Shown piece by piece: positions 16,501 to 24,362 of a DNA stretch of 30,551 nt; position 1 is the first letter of the stretch, and the number at the start of each line of letters is the position of its first letter. The notes beneath the pieces were generated by a model, which worked only from the letters and a program-made list of their open reading frames with translations, was not told the origin of the DNA and ran no database searches. The stretch is from Porphyromonadaceae bacterium (GTDB lineage Bacteria; Bacteroidota; Bacteroidia; Bacteroidales; Dysgonomonadaceae): assembly GCA_022840285.1 (NCBI GenBank), contig JALHIE010000068.1:10658-41208 (forward strand), given 5' to 3'. A program made the position numbers and the translations under genes.

Positions 16501-16705
16501 TTTGAGTGATCTAATTAAGAATGGCTTCATTAAAGGACTATCGGTTAGTGTTTCTGCAAAAAATCTTCTTACAGTAACAAATTACTCAGGAATGGATCCA
16601 GAAGCAGTTGGAACAAATCTTAACAATCCATTATATAGAGGAATTGATTTGTGGTCTTTCCCAAATTCAAAATCTGTGATTTTCGGGGTTAACGTGAAAT
16701 TTTAA
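13580..16705 (+). CDS. SusC/RagA-type TonB-dependent outer-membrane transporter (pair 2)
   Basis: An outer-membrane importer working with SusD2. I choose the ATG at 13580, preceded by GTAGAGTTT exactly as in susC1; an upstream TTG at 13556 is in frame but would spoil the signal peptide. Signal peptide FLFLTLFFVGIGIVQAQTQV, carboxypeptidase-D-like domain to about residue 100, then LQELVVTGLGAATDRRK. The plug includes SIILRGINSLGTTQPMILVD and VEVIQGAAAATIYGAQGANG. The barrel ends SVIFGVNVKF. The first 100 residues closely match SusC1, but plug and barrel are much more different. The gene is noticeably richer in A+T than its neighbours, suggesting a separate origin for the body. No lesion is apparent at 1041 residues. 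Confidence 0.93.
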   Translation: MKRKLFLFLTLFFVGIGIVQAQTQVRGTVMDENGDPAIGATIQVKGTTQGTVTDVNGNFNLSAPTGGTLIISYVGYTTQEVPVSESIRIMLVSDTEILQELVVTGLGAATDRRKVAISVESVSEDALKRVPAKSVDAALIGKIAGAQIQSISGQPGQQASIILRGINSLGTTQPMILVDGVEINASSVALGTGNSISRLADLDLSNVERVEVIQGAAAATIYGAQGANGVIQIFTKKGKAGQRTDITYNGSLTVDNPMRGDFKKAQYHYFPTLSDGYIDDGSGNRIAVDPDTGFWTLPDETVTAESQNNKPYKEQTFDHLDQYFKKNVLTQQHSLNLVGASNNIDYALGFSYMGQESPVHGDYTRNNLTANIGSELFKGFTVRSNTQLISSENTTGGINNRNNIFSGLAAAGTLLPFVDLTFKDKLGNPFVNYDAADNSVMPFYTYKFRDINADIKRVIQGINVNYKVHKFVELDYKYGIDHSRIDRSEFLANQMSTMTPGKGIDPKSGKLTKDMIQETQQNSLLSAFLRFDFEKDFDFNFPLQSTTQIAYDWRKSDYERVTGTGTGYGVDPPFTLATANTKSSDQYISHFVTFGYLINQKFDYANLLGASFGFRSDYSSAFGEGSKPFTFPRADFYIRLSELIKSPALYDLKLRAAYGEAGIQPSAYDRMITASSDILGDQGYFYLPSTSRNPALGVERSKEIEFGLDYGISLMKGYWLNKASGSLVYWTRKSTGVIYTVDMPPSTGTAGIRDNAIDLSSKGIQFSMDLDVYKSRNFDWKFGTRFTKGLTMVDKISNGKPIIIGEGGSGQTAIVEGEPVGAFFGTKPLSSLDQKDSNGDRYIDEADLNDYEVVNGMVVDKTSKQVQFTAEQEKIGDATPKFSMSFFNDFTIHKNVLFSFQFDWVKGAEAYNVSRQWLYRDRIHPDFDKEITIGGQTGAWVAFYNSLYNTNNIHQYFVEDASFLRLRNISLTYDLSDLIKNGFIKGLSVSVSAKNLLTVTNYSGMDPEAVGTNLNNPLYRGIDLWSFPNSKSVIFGVNVKF

Positions 16706-16729
16706 TTTGATAATAAAAAAAGTTTAATT

Positions 16730-18304
16730 ATGAAAAAAATATTATTTATAATTTCAATCATAGGACTTGCTTTAACGTCATGCGATAAAGATTCCTTAAA
16801 GTTAGAAAATCCTAATGAGCCAGGGCTTGGCTCATTACGAACGGAAGTTGGAATACAGAAAGCTGCATTAGGCGTTTATCACCCCATGAGATATGATTAT
16901 TTCATTTGGTTTTCGCAGGTGAATCACAATGTAATGGGAGATGTGACTACTGTGTCTGCCGGAAACTTTGGATGGAGATGGGTGAATCAAGTTACATCTA
17001 TTACACGTCCCAACGGCACTGTTGTAAACCCTCCTCAAGGAGGGTCGCAACCTGATTTGATGAGACAATATAACGGTAGAGACTATGGATACGACAATCC
17101 GATGAATCATGAATGGCTTCCGTTATATGGAACATTAGGACATGCAAACTTAATGCTAAGTATTCTGGACGAAGTTGAATTTACAGGATCTGACACTGAA
17201 AAGCAAATCAAAAAAGATACATACAAAGTATGGTTTTTGTGGTGGAAAGGATTTGTTTATTCACGCATTGGTTCTTTATATTCAAAAGGAATTATTAATG
17301 ATAACTACGGTGAATTAAATACCAATTATTCAACTCATGAGGAAGTAATTGGTGAAGCAAAAAAAGTTTTTGAAGAAGCCAAATCAATCTTAGCAAAAAT
17401 CGATGAATCTGATGCAACATATCAGTCACTAATAACTTCTTTCATTCCGTCATCTTTCCGAAGTGGTAATGGAGGATTTATCTCTCCCCGCATGATGGAA
17501 CGTAATATTAATAGTTATTTAGCACGTAATATTCTTGTAAATAAATACGCAAAGGACCTTACTGATGCAGAATTGACTGAAATTGAAACTTTAGCTTCAG
17601 CTGGGATAAGAGAAAACGATAAAATATTCACTGTTAAATCTGATCCTAACGAAGACGCTTGTTTCGTATATCAAACCACATGGTCTGCTGTTCGATTACT
17701 AGCTGGATGGGAAAATATCTCCGAGAGATTAGTTCAAGATTTCAAACCAGGGGACAATCGTTTTGAACGTAATATCTATACCCTATCTAGTCCGATATTT
17801 AATCCGAGAGGACGCGGTTTGAGTTATGGCACACGATATGGAGCTGTTGACGGTGGAGACTACGCAAGTTGGGAACCGGGTTTTTGTGAAATACCTATGG
17901 CCTGTTCTTATGAAGAAACTCAATTGATGTTAGCAGAAGTCAAAATTAGAAAGAATCAAATTGAGGCAGGCTTAGCTCATATTGATGCTGTAAGAGATTA
18001 CCAAAATGCCCAGTTGGATGCTGTTGCTAACACTAATTTAAATAAAGACGAGGCTTTGGAAGAATTACGTAAAGAAAGACGCATAGGATTATTCTTAAAA
18101 GGGACTTCGTTTTACGATGCCAGACGTTGGGGTGTCCTTAAACCTTTATCTCAAGGGGGAGGACGCCAAAATGCCAATGTAGTTGTAGCGTCTAATGGCA
18201 CAGTAGAGCCTTGTACAATTAATTACAATTATTTGGAATGGTGGGATGTTCCGGCAAACGAAACGGATTTTAATCCCATTGAAATTCCTAATACACCTAA
18301 TTAA
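16730..18304 (+). CDS. SusD/RagB-like nutrient-binding lipoprotein (pair 2)
   Basis: The lid partner of SusC2, 524 residues, intact. Lipoprotein signal MKKILFIISIIGLALTSC with the acidic follow-on DKDSLKLENPNEPG. SusD features: the N-terminal LENPNEPGLGSLRTEVGIQK helix, TPR-like helices through WFLWWKGFVYSRIG, and the C-terminal RagB/SusD domain with EETQLMLAEVKIRKNQIEAG, LEELRKERRIGLFLKGTSFY and DARRWGVL. The last is the usual E-RR-E-...-F-D-RRW pattern. It lies 24 bp after susC2 and shares its A+T-rich composition. No neighbouring glycosidase or protease reveals the ligand. Confidence 0.93.
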   Translation: MKKILFIISIIGLALTSCDKDSLKLENPNEPGLGSLRTEVGIQKAALGVYHPMRYDYFIWFSQVNHNVMGDVTTVSAGNFGWRWVNQVTSITRPNGTVVNPPQGGSQPDLMRQYNGRDYGYDNPMNHEWLPLYGTLGHANLMLSILDEVEFTGSDTEKQIKKDTYKVWFLWWKGFVYSRIGSLYSKGIINDNYGELNTNYSTHEEVIGEAKKVFEEAKSILAKIDESDATYQSLITSFIPSSFRSGNGGFISPRMMERNINSYLARNILVNKYAKDLTDAELTEIETLASAGIRENDKIFTVKSDPNEDACFVYQTTWSAVRLLAGWENISERLVQDFKPGDNRFERNIYTLSSPIFNPRGRGLSYGTRYGAVDGGDYASWEPGFCEIPMACSYEETQLMLAEVKIRKNQIEAGLAHIDAVRDYQNAQLDAVANTNLNKDEALEELRKERRIGLFLKGTSFYDARRWGVLKPLSQGGGRQNANVVVASNGTVEPCTINYNYLEWWDVPANETDFNPIEIPNTPN

Positions 18305-18372
18305 AAACACTATTGATGGCACCTAAATACTAGGTGTCCCAAAGGTTTGACGGTTTTGCATTAAATATTTTC

Positions 18373-18412
18373 AAAGAGGGTGTTTCACAAATGTGATTTC
18401 ACCCTCTTTTCA
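18373..18412 (+). terminator. Rho-independent terminator of the susC2-susD2 operon
   Basis: A 10-bp stem AAAGAGGGTG (18373-18382) / CACCCTCTTT (18400-18409) enclosing a smaller TCACA/TGTGA hairpin, with a T-tract at the end. The rest of the 18305-18660 gap is A+T-rich and carries no gene apart from the promoter at 18632-18639. Confidence 0.8.
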
Positions 18413-18631
18413 TTCGGGGTACCTCTGAGAACAAATGCAAATATTCATTTCTCGGGAGGTTTATTTTTATTTTGAGACTTTTAATCTTGCTTAGATTGTG
18501 GTACAAATTATGGGTATATATAAACTTTAAACTTTCAACATAAAAGCAGCACATCCCAAACTTTAAGAAGCTAAAACCAACATTAAATCTGAATCTTGTC
18601 CTTTTTATTAAACAAATTCAACAAAAAAAAT

Positions 18632-18639
18632 TATCTTTG
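18632..18639 (+). promoter_or_regulatory. Putative -7 box for the TPR/HTH regulator
   Basis: TATCTTTG matches TAnnTTTG and lies 21 bp upstream of the ATG at 18661, giving a short leader. Confidence 0.55.
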
Positions 18640-18660
18640 CCTTAAATAAATTTCAAAAAA

Positions 18661-20340
18661 ATGCGCTGTTTTATATATATTGCCATTGCTGCGGCTGCTG
18701 CGGTGCTTTTCATTTCTTGCAACGAACGGGAAAATGGTGAAATACACAAAATACTTACACAATGGGATAACCTGTTGGAAAAGAACCCCGAAGCTGTTTC
18801 AGACAGCCTGAAAACCATTGATCCACAAACCCTTTCGCGGGAAAATCGTGCTTATTACAACCTGCTCAAAACAATCTCGGACGATAAAACCTATTTTGAA
18901 TTTACAAGCGACTCGCTGATTAACCGAGTAGTGGATTATTACCACCTCCACGAGCCCTACAGCAACAACTATATCCGCGCCCTCACGTACAAGGGCATTG
19001 TCCGTACCCGCATGGGAGTTACAGACAGCACCGTATACGAACCTCTAAAGAAGGCTGACCATATATTTCACACACAAAAGAATCCGGATCCGGCAATCGG
19101 ATACATTCTCCACTACTTTTTGGGAAATACTCATTATTACAACGGTAATTTTGAATTGGCCGGAAAATATTTTCAGGAATCGCTCCATAACGCTAAACTG
19201 AAAAACGATTCCTTACATATCTTTGATGCCTATTTGGCTATCTATTGGAATGAGATGCGTCAAACCGATTTTGATGCGGGGAAAAAATATATAGATACTC
19301 TGTCATCATTTTTCGATAAAATTCCGGATAGAAATCACCTTATTCTAAATGCGCAATCGGTTTATTATGAAGCCACAAAAGAATTTGAAAAAGCACTGGA
19401 TTGCGACAAAAAATTATTAACACTAACAAAATCCCAAAAAGAGGACATTGATTTCTCCAGTTTGTATTATGCAATTTCAACCCGATACAGCACATTGAAT
19501 CAATTGGACAGTGCCATGCTTTACGGGCAAATAGCCCTTGAAAATATTGTTGATGAAGCCAATAAAAGCAATTATTTATTATACGAGAACGTGGCCAATA
19601 TTGCCGAAAAACAGCAGAATTACCTTTTGACCAATACGTACCGGCAAAAAGCTTTTGATCTGTATGAAAAATCGGTAAAGGACCGGTTAAATACCCAGGT
19701 CATGGAACTGGAAAAAAAATACGACCTTTCCGAAGCCGAAAATATCGCGTTAAAATCGCAGCAGAATACGCTGATCATTGCAATTATCGCTCTTTTGCTC
19801 GCCATGTTCGCTACAATTTTAATCATGTTGAACGTAAAAAGCCGCCGCGAAGCAAAAATAAAACTGATGCAGTTGGAGCACGAAGCAGAAACACTAGCCA
19901 TCGAAACAAAGCTGCTGGAAGAAGAGGCGAACAAAAGAAACTGGCTTATTCAGCTTTATGGGCACATATCAAACAGACTTACATCGTTGCAGGAAAATTT
20001 CAACACCTTGTCGCAACGGTATGTTTCCTCCCATCCTAAGATATACGAAAATATGCACAACATATTACATACGGCCGAATCCGATTTGAGGGAAATGCTC
20101 AAGAACCTGATACCCGACGAGAAAACATTTTCTTTATACACCAACTTATCAATGGGAACTGCGGAACTTTTCAATGTAAACGAGAAAATCATGTTGATGC
20201 TGTTGGTCTGCAAGGCAGACAACAGGCAAATATCCACCTTTATGAATACATCGATAGAAAGTATTCGCGCAAGAAAATCGCAATTGAAGAAAAAATTGAC
20301 AGAAAACGGGATCGATACCGCTCAATTTTTTAATTTTTAA
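18661..20340 (+). CDS. Membrane-anchored TPR protein with cytoplasmic LuxR-like HTH (putative one-protein sensor-regulator)
   Basis: A 559-residue protein. A lipoprotein-like N-terminus (IAAAAAVLFISC, Cys at about 20) is followed by a mostly helical TPR-rich region at about 30-340 (for example HYFLGNTHYYNGNFELAGKY and EYLYENVANIAEKQQN-like repeats). One transmembrane segment lies at about 370-393 (LIIAIIALLLAMFATILIML). Then come a coiled coil (LEHEAETLAIETKLLEEEAN) and a C-terminal helix-turn-helix at about 505-550 (NEKIMLMLLVCKADNRQIST and NTSIESIRARKSQLKKKL). This architecture is common in Bacteroidota next to Sus-type loci, where the periplasmic TPR part is thought to sense a partner and the HTH to act on DNA or RNA polymerase. 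The signal sensed is unknown. It is followed by a 180-bp gap and a small secreted protein. Confidence 0.82.
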   Translation: MRCFIYIAIAAAAAVLFISCNERENGEIHKILTQWDNLLEKNPEAVSDSLKTIDPQTLSRENRAYYNLLKTISDDKTYFEFTSDSLINRVVDYYHLHEPYSNNYIRALTYKGIVRTRMGVTDSTVYEPLKKADHIFHTQKNPDPAIGYILHYFLGNTHYYNGNFELAGKYFQESLHNAKLKNDSLHIFDAYLAIYWNEMRQTDFDAGKKYIDTLSSFFDKIPDRNHLILNAQSVYYEATKEFEKALDCDKKLLTLTKSQKEDIDFSSLYYAISTRYSTLNQLDSAMLYGQIALENIVDEANKSNYLLYENVANIAEKQQNYLLTNTYRQKAFDLYEKSVKDRLNTQVMELEKKYDLSEAENIALKSQQNTLIIAIIALLLAMFATILIMLNVKSRREAKIKLMQLEHEAETLAIETKLLEEEANKRNWLIQLYGHISNRLTSLQENFNTLSQRYVSSHPKIYENMHNILHTAESDLREMLKNLIPDEKTFSLYTNLSMGTAELFNVNEKIMLMLLVCKADNRQISTFMNTSIESIRARKSQLKKKLTENGIDTAQFFNF

Positions 20341-20520
20341 AGTATTCCCTCCCGAAAACATCGTTCCAAGCACTTTCGGTAGCGTTAAAATAGACATTGC
20401 CATAATGCTCATTGTCAATTGATTAAACCATATCCTACCGTTAAAATTCGACCTAGGTATTGTTTTTCTTGTCTGTTGTTTATTAATTTGTGTCTGTAAT
20501 TCATAATAAATTTTACTCCT

Positions 20521-20916
20521 ATGAAAACAAAATTCTTTTATACGATGGCGTTAATCTGCAGCACGCTTTTCTTTTCTTCTTTTGCTGTTACCGAAACAAA
20601 CAAGGTAAATGATCAGTCCGAGCACATTGGACTCAGCAGGATTGGCGGGACAACCCGCGGAGTAACGGGCGTAGAAGTAGCTGCGACTACCGACGGCAAG
20701 ACAACCGTAGCCATATCTGTGACCGATTTTACCGGTACAGCCGTAGTGCAGATAATCGGAGGAAGAACTTCGGCACAGTATTATTTCGATGTGAATGAAA
20801 TGGGTTACGAAGTGATCAACATTGGCACGTTAAGGGCAGCCACATACACCATCCGCATCATTTTGGATAGCGAGGTTTATGAAGGTACTTTTGTAAAGGA
20901 AGCAGTAGGCAGGTAA
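20521..20916 (+). CDS. Small secreted beta-rich protein, DUF3244-like
   Basis: A 131-residue protein with a signal peptide (FFYTMALICSTLFFSSFAVT) and a mature region of about 105 residues. Short beta strands alternate with Gly/Thr turns (KTTVAISVTDFTGTAVVQII, YYFDVNEMGYEVINIGTL, AATYTIRIILDSEVYEGTFV). The closing pattern, a strand with a Y-T-I-R motif after an A-A-T turn, recalls the immunoglobulin-like small exported proteins of Bacteroidota (DUF3244), but I cannot confirm the family by eye. No catalytic motif is visible. It sits 19 bp upstream of an AraC-type regulator and downstream of the TPR/HTH gene, so it may be a ligand or a product of that signalling unit. Confidence 0.6.
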   Translation: MKTKFFYTMALICSTLFFSSFAVTETNKVNDQSEHIGLSRIGGTTRGVTGVEVAATTDGKTTVAISVTDFTGTAVVQIIGGRTSAQYYFDVNEMGYEVINIGTLRAATYTIRIILDSEVYEGTFVKEAVGR

Positions 20917-20935
20917 CCCATAAACACAAGAAGTC

Positions 20936-21391
20936 ATGGCAGATAAATATGTATTTTCAGACGTAAGCACTTGTACGTTCAATTTTTCAGACGGGAAAAG
21001 AGCCATTGTAAAATCATCGCCCCGGAAAGAAATTGTACTGGTAAAGTTCATTCCACACACCTCGAAAAAAAATTCATTTCAAGAAAGTGTGGTGGCACAT
21101 TATCCCGATGCCAAAAACGTCAGCGAATTAGCGCAAAAATGCAACTACGATTGTTTGAAAACGTTTACACGACATTTCAAAAAGCACTTCAATCAAACGC
21201 CTTATCAGTGGATGCTTGATCGAAAAATGGAAGAAGTGCAACACCTGGTGTTGGAGTCGGACCTCTCAATCTCTGATATTGCAAAAATCTGTGGATTCAA
21301 TAACCTGACTCATTTGGTGAATGCCTACTCCAGCAAGTTTGGCATCCCGCCTTTCAGAAACAGGATGCAAGAAAACAAAAATGCAATTTGA
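20936..21391 (+). CDS. Short AraC-family transcriptional regulator
   Basis: A 151-residue protein whose C-terminal 95 residues form an AraC/XylS DNA-binding domain with two helix-turn-helices: NVSELAQKCNYDCLKTFTRH with FKKHFNQTPYQWMLDRKMEE, then DLSISDIAKICGFNNLTHLV with NAYSSKFGIPPFRNR. The N-terminal 55 residues (CTFNFSDGKRAIVKSSPRKE) are too short for the usual cupin ligand-binding domain, so any effector input must be different or absent. The gene is 19 bp downstream of the small secreted protein and is probably cotranscribed. The likely target is a local promoter. It is followed by the gene-free 21392-21733 stretch. Confidence 0.85.
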   Translation: MADKYVFSDVSTCTFNFSDGKRAIVKSSPRKEIVLVKFIPHTSKKNSFQESVVAHYPDAKNVSELAQKCNYDCLKTFTRHFKKHFNQTPYQWMLDRKMEEVQHLVLESDLSISDIAKICGFNNLTHLVNAYSSKFGIPPFRNRMQENKNAI

Positions 21392-21523
21392 TTAATTTGC
21401 AAAAAGGAGTAGTTATCGGTTGCACAATTTTCATGAAACAAAAAAACGTGCGGTGCTACAAGACCCGTGCGGACCGTTCTTCTCGTAAACTTGACTAAAC
21501 TTCATTGTGGATGTAATCAATGC

Positions 21524-21553
21524 AAAAACGCCCCTGACCGGGGCGTTTTTTTT
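21524..21553. terminator. Bidirectional Rho-independent terminator between araC and glgP
   Basis: Stem AAAACGCCCC / GGGGCGTTTT with loop TGACC and T- or A-tracts on both sides. On the minus strand it directly follows the TAA of the duplicated glgP 3' end (21554-21556), which suggests it was originally the immediate glgP terminator. It could also stop the convergent araC transcript. Confidence 0.85.
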
Positions 21554-21555
21554 AA

Positions 21556-21779
21556 CTGATCCACTTCACGTAAGCAAAGTCCATGCGGTGCGGCAGACAA
21601 TACTTTCCCTAAAGTGATACGTTGATGCCAATCTAATAATTCAACCCGAACGCCCAAAGCGGTATCACATATACATAATTTGCACAACAAAACAAGCATT
21701 TTCTTAAAATACTGCTCATCAGAATGTGCGTTTTCAGCTGATCCACTTCACGTAAGCAAAGTCCATGCGGTGCGGCAGA
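21556..21779 (-). repeat. 42-bp perfect direct repeat of the glgP 3' end (21556-21597 and 21738-21779)
   Basis: The last coding bases of glgP (encoding RMDFAYVKWIS) occur twice, 182 bp apart. The outer copy ends in TAA and abuts the terminator. The inner copy ends the current gene with TGA. The 140 bp between them (21598-21737) encode nothing I recognise and contain a GTGATAC / GTATCAC inverted repeat. The rest of the gene-free 21392-21523 stretch shows only a repeated CGTGCGG. Confidence 0.85.
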
Positions 21780-22630
21780 TCCGGATTTTTCGGATAAATA
21801 CGCAAAGCATACTGGTGTGTGCCCGGGTCGTTTAACGCTTCTTTGGTTTGGAAGAAAAGTCGGGAACCTTCCGTTTTCAGCAGGTTGAACTCGTATTTTT
21901 CAACAAATTCAACTTTATTGGCAGTTGAGTCGTAGTCAACCACCACGCACTCCAGTCCCAACTCGGCAGCAATATCTTTCTTGTCGATAACCACTTCGCC
22001 GTAAATCTTGTTTTTCCCGTTATTTATATCTACCTCCTGAACAGGCTCAAACTCCAGTTTAATTACTTCGATCTTATCCCATTTCGATGCGGTATCCTCT
22101 TTCCAACGAACAATTTCCTTTGCTTTCGCATAATTATTTTCAGTAAGCTTTCTCGAACGTTGGGCCAGCTTCATATAAAAACGGTCGAAGTAATCGTCCA
22201 TCATCCGCTTGGTCGTGTAATGCGGAGCTATCTCGGCAATCGATTTCTTAACGAACTTCACCCACTGCGGTGAATATCCGTTGCTGTTGTGAGCATAATA
22301 AAGCGGAATGATTTCCGACTCAAGCAGGGTATAAAGGGTAGACGCGTCCAGTTCATCCTGAAAAGCCTGATTTTCATAAGTCCGTTTTGCAGTCAATGCC
22401 CAACCGGCCCCTTCTACATACCCCTCGTACCACCAGCCATCCAATACCGAGAGGTTCAACACACCGTTCATAATGGCTTTTTCGCCCGATGTGCCCGAAG
22501 CTTCCTGCAAGCGCGTAGGAGTATTCAGCCAGATATCCACGCCCGAAACCAAACGTTTGGCCAGACGCATGTCGTAGTTTTCCAGGAAAATTATTTTCCC
22601 TAAAAACTCGGGGCGTCGCGATATTTCCAC
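21734..22630 (-). CDS. glgP: Glycogen/alpha-glucan phosphorylase, C-terminal piece of a broken gene
   Basis: A 298-codon frame with the PLP-binding half of a GT35 phosphorylase of the short (about 850-residue) bacterial/archaeal type. Visible: EISRRPEFLGKIIFLENYD, VSGVDIWLNTP-R, the PLP-lysine region EASGTSGEKAIMNGVLNLSV, DGWW-EGY, and a C-terminal beta domain ending FAYVKWIS. The GTG at 22630 is internal; the same frame extends upstream through LDRLAKILNNPERPVTFIFA to the lesion near 22744, where it loses register with the N-terminal frame. In family members about 16 residues including the invariant RRFATYKRA stretch lie there; roughly 46 bp are gone. Confidence 0.88.
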   Translation of the reverse strand: MEISRRPEFLGKIIFLENYDMRLAKRLVSGVDIWLNTPTRLQEASGTSGEKAIMNGVLNLSVLDGWWYEGYVEGAGWALTAKRTYENQAFQDELDASTLYTLLESEIIPLYYAHNSNGYSPQWVKFVKKSIAEIAPHYTTKRMMDDYFDRFYMKLAQRSRKLTENNYAKAKEIVRWKEDTASKWDKIEVIKLEFEPVQEVDINNGKNKIYGEVVIDKKDIAAELGLECVVVDYDSTANKVEFVEKYEFNLLKTEGSRLFFQTKEALNDPGTHQYALRIYPKNPDLPHRMDFAYVKWIS

Positions 22631-22737
22631 AATGTGCTTGATGAGCGATTGCCCGCCACCATCTGCAGGATGCGCTTTGCCGGCAAATATAAAGGTGACC
22701 GGACGCTCGGGATTGTTCAGTATCTTTGCCAGACGGT

Positions 22738-24255
22738 CTAAATCAATCCTATGATCAAAGAGCCCGGTCTGATTTCATCGAGCATCGAAATGATCCGGGA
22801 GGGATCGGCCTGATTTTTTAACCATCCGTCCACAAATTCACTCTTGATGTAATCGACAAGCTTTTCCTTCAGGTGCATGCGCAACCCCCAGATCTCCTCA
22901 TCGCTGATATCATATACCCTTTTCCATATGTCGGGATTGGACTGATCCCGGTAGAAATCCTCGCCCAGGTTATTTTCATAGATTCTTTTTACCGATGAAG
23001 TTGCCCAGGTCGGCAAGTGAACACCGTTGGTGACATATCCAACATGGAGCTCCTGCGGAAAATAAGCTTTCCAGACCGGTTGGAACATCTCCTGGGAAAC
23101 CAAACCGTGCAGCTTACTTACGCCGTTTGATTCCTGTGCGGTATTCAACGCAAAAACACTCATGGAAAATTTCTCGTTAGTGCCCGGATTGTCGCGTCCC
23201 ATATCCATAAACTGATACCAGGGGATACCTATTTTGTTGACCAGAGGTTCCATGTATTTCCGAATAAGCGACTCCTCAAAATAATCGTGACCGGCAGGAA
23301 CAGGGGTGTGTACCGTATAAAGGGTGGATGCACGTACAACCTCCAACGCTTCGTTGAACGACAGTTTTTCCTCCTGCACATAATCGCGCAACCGCTTAGC
23401 GCTGATAAGGGCCGCATGCCCCTCGTTCATGTGATACACATCTTTCCGGATACCCAGCTTTTTCAAAAGCAATATCCCTCCTACCCCGAGCAGGTATTCC
23501 TGTTTCATGCGGTTCTCCCAATCCCCGCCGTATAGTTGGTAGGTAATGGAGCGGTCGTACTCGCTGTTATGCTCCAGATCGGTATCCATCAGATACAACT
23601 GAATACGCCCCACCGATACTTTCCAGATATTTGAATAGATGATTCTGTCGTGGAAAGGCACTTCAAGGACAACAGGCTTGTTATGCTCATCCAATACCTG
23701 CGTTATGGGTAAAGTGCCAAAATTTTGGGCTTCGTAGTTGGCTATTTGCTGCCCGTCTACCGAAAGGGCTTGGGTGAAATATCCGTGACGGTAAAGAAAC
23801 CCGACGGCAGTCATGTCCACCCGGCTATCGCTGGCCTCTTTCAGGTAATCGCCTGCAAGAACTCCGAGTCCACCGGAGTAAATCTTCAACACGTGCGACA
23901 GGCCGTATTCCATACTGAAATAAGCAATGCTGGGCCGGTCCGCATCGATAGGAGCGCCGATATAGTTTTTGTATGATTGATGTAACCGACCTATCCTAGC
24001 CATCAGATCGGCATTTTTCATAATTTCCTCCGTTTTTTCAGTACGCAAGTTTTGAAGCAGTGCTACCGGATTTTTACCACACTTCTCGTATTCTTCGTAA
24101 TCCAGTAAATCAAAGATATCTTTTGCTTCCTCGTTCCAAACCCACCAAAGGTTATGGGCGATTTCTTCCAACGGCCTTAACTCTTCCGGCAAAATAGAAT
24201 GTACGTGCACATCACGCCATACCGGAGTGTTTGAATAACTCGCTTTAATGATCAT
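22738..24255 (-). CDS. glgP: Glycogen/alpha-glucan phosphorylase, N-terminal piece of a broken gene
   Basis: A 505-codon frame with the glucan-binding half of the phosphorylase that releases glucose-1-phosphate from glycogen. Conserved text: IAHNLWWVWNEEAKDIF, IAYFSMEYGL, IYSGGLGVLAGDYLKEASD, VYHMNEGHAAL, VHTPVPAGHDYF, ELHVGYVTNGVHLPTW. It is normal up to PGSLIIG, where a deletion (about 22744) throws the frame to a stop three codons later. Gene order and strand (glgA then glgP) and the promoter box at 24350-24357 make a glycogen synthesis/breakdown cluster. The full gene would be 21734-24255. If the break is real, the cell could make glycogen but not degrade it by this enzyme. Confidence 0.9.
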   Translation of the reverse strand: MIIKASYSNTPVWRDVHVHSILPEELRPLEEIAHNLWWVWNEEAKDIFDLLDYEEYEKCGKNPVALLQNLRTEKTEEIMKNADLMARIGRLHQSYKNYIGAPIDADRPSIAYFSMEYGLSHVLKIYSGGLGVLAGDYLKEASDSRVDMTAVGFLYRHGYFTQALSVDGQQIANYEAQNFGTLPITQVLDEHNKPVVLEVPFHDRIIYSNIWKVSVGRIQLYLMDTDLEHNSEYDRSITYQLYGGDWENRMKQEYLLGVGGILLLKKLGIRKDVYHMNEGHAALISAKRLRDYVQEEKLSFNEALEVVRASTLYTVHTPVPAGHDYFEESLIRKYMEPLVNKIGIPWYQFMDMGRDNPGTNEKFSMSVFALNTAQESNGVSKLHGLVSQEMFQPVWKAYFPQELHVGYVTNGVHLPTWATSSVKRIYENNLGEDFYRDQSNPDIWKRVYDISDEEIWGLRMHLKEKLVDYIKSEFVDGWLKNQADPSRIISMLDEIRPGSLIIGLI

Positions 24256-24265
24256 TTTTTATTGT

Positions 24266-24295
24266 TTAATGTTGATTTTTTTAATGTTGATTTTT
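24266..24295. repeat. Perfect 15-bp tandem duplication in the glgP leader
   Basis: TTAATGTTGATTTTT occurs twice back to back just upstream of the glgP ATG, within the 5' leader of its transcript. It probably arose by replication slippage. It may affect ribosome access, but that is untested. Confidence 0.8.
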
Positions 24296-24349
24296 TCAGA
24301 CCGTCGCACTGTCCAATCGTCCAACAGTCTTTTTTTTTGTTCTTTTCCG

Positions 24350-24357
24350 CAAATATA
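24350..24357 (-). promoter_or_regulatory. Putative -7 box for glgP
   Basis: Minus-strand TATATTTG, a full TAnnTTTG match, just after the glgA stop codon and about 95 bp upstream of the glgP start. It suggests that glgP can be transcribed independently of glgA. Confidence 0.5.
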
Positions 24358-24362
24358 ACCAT

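Noticed and set aside
21517..21699. 60-codon minus-strand frame in the gap after glgP
   Set aside because: It spans the duplicated glgP end in another frame and the terminator, with no recognisable domain.
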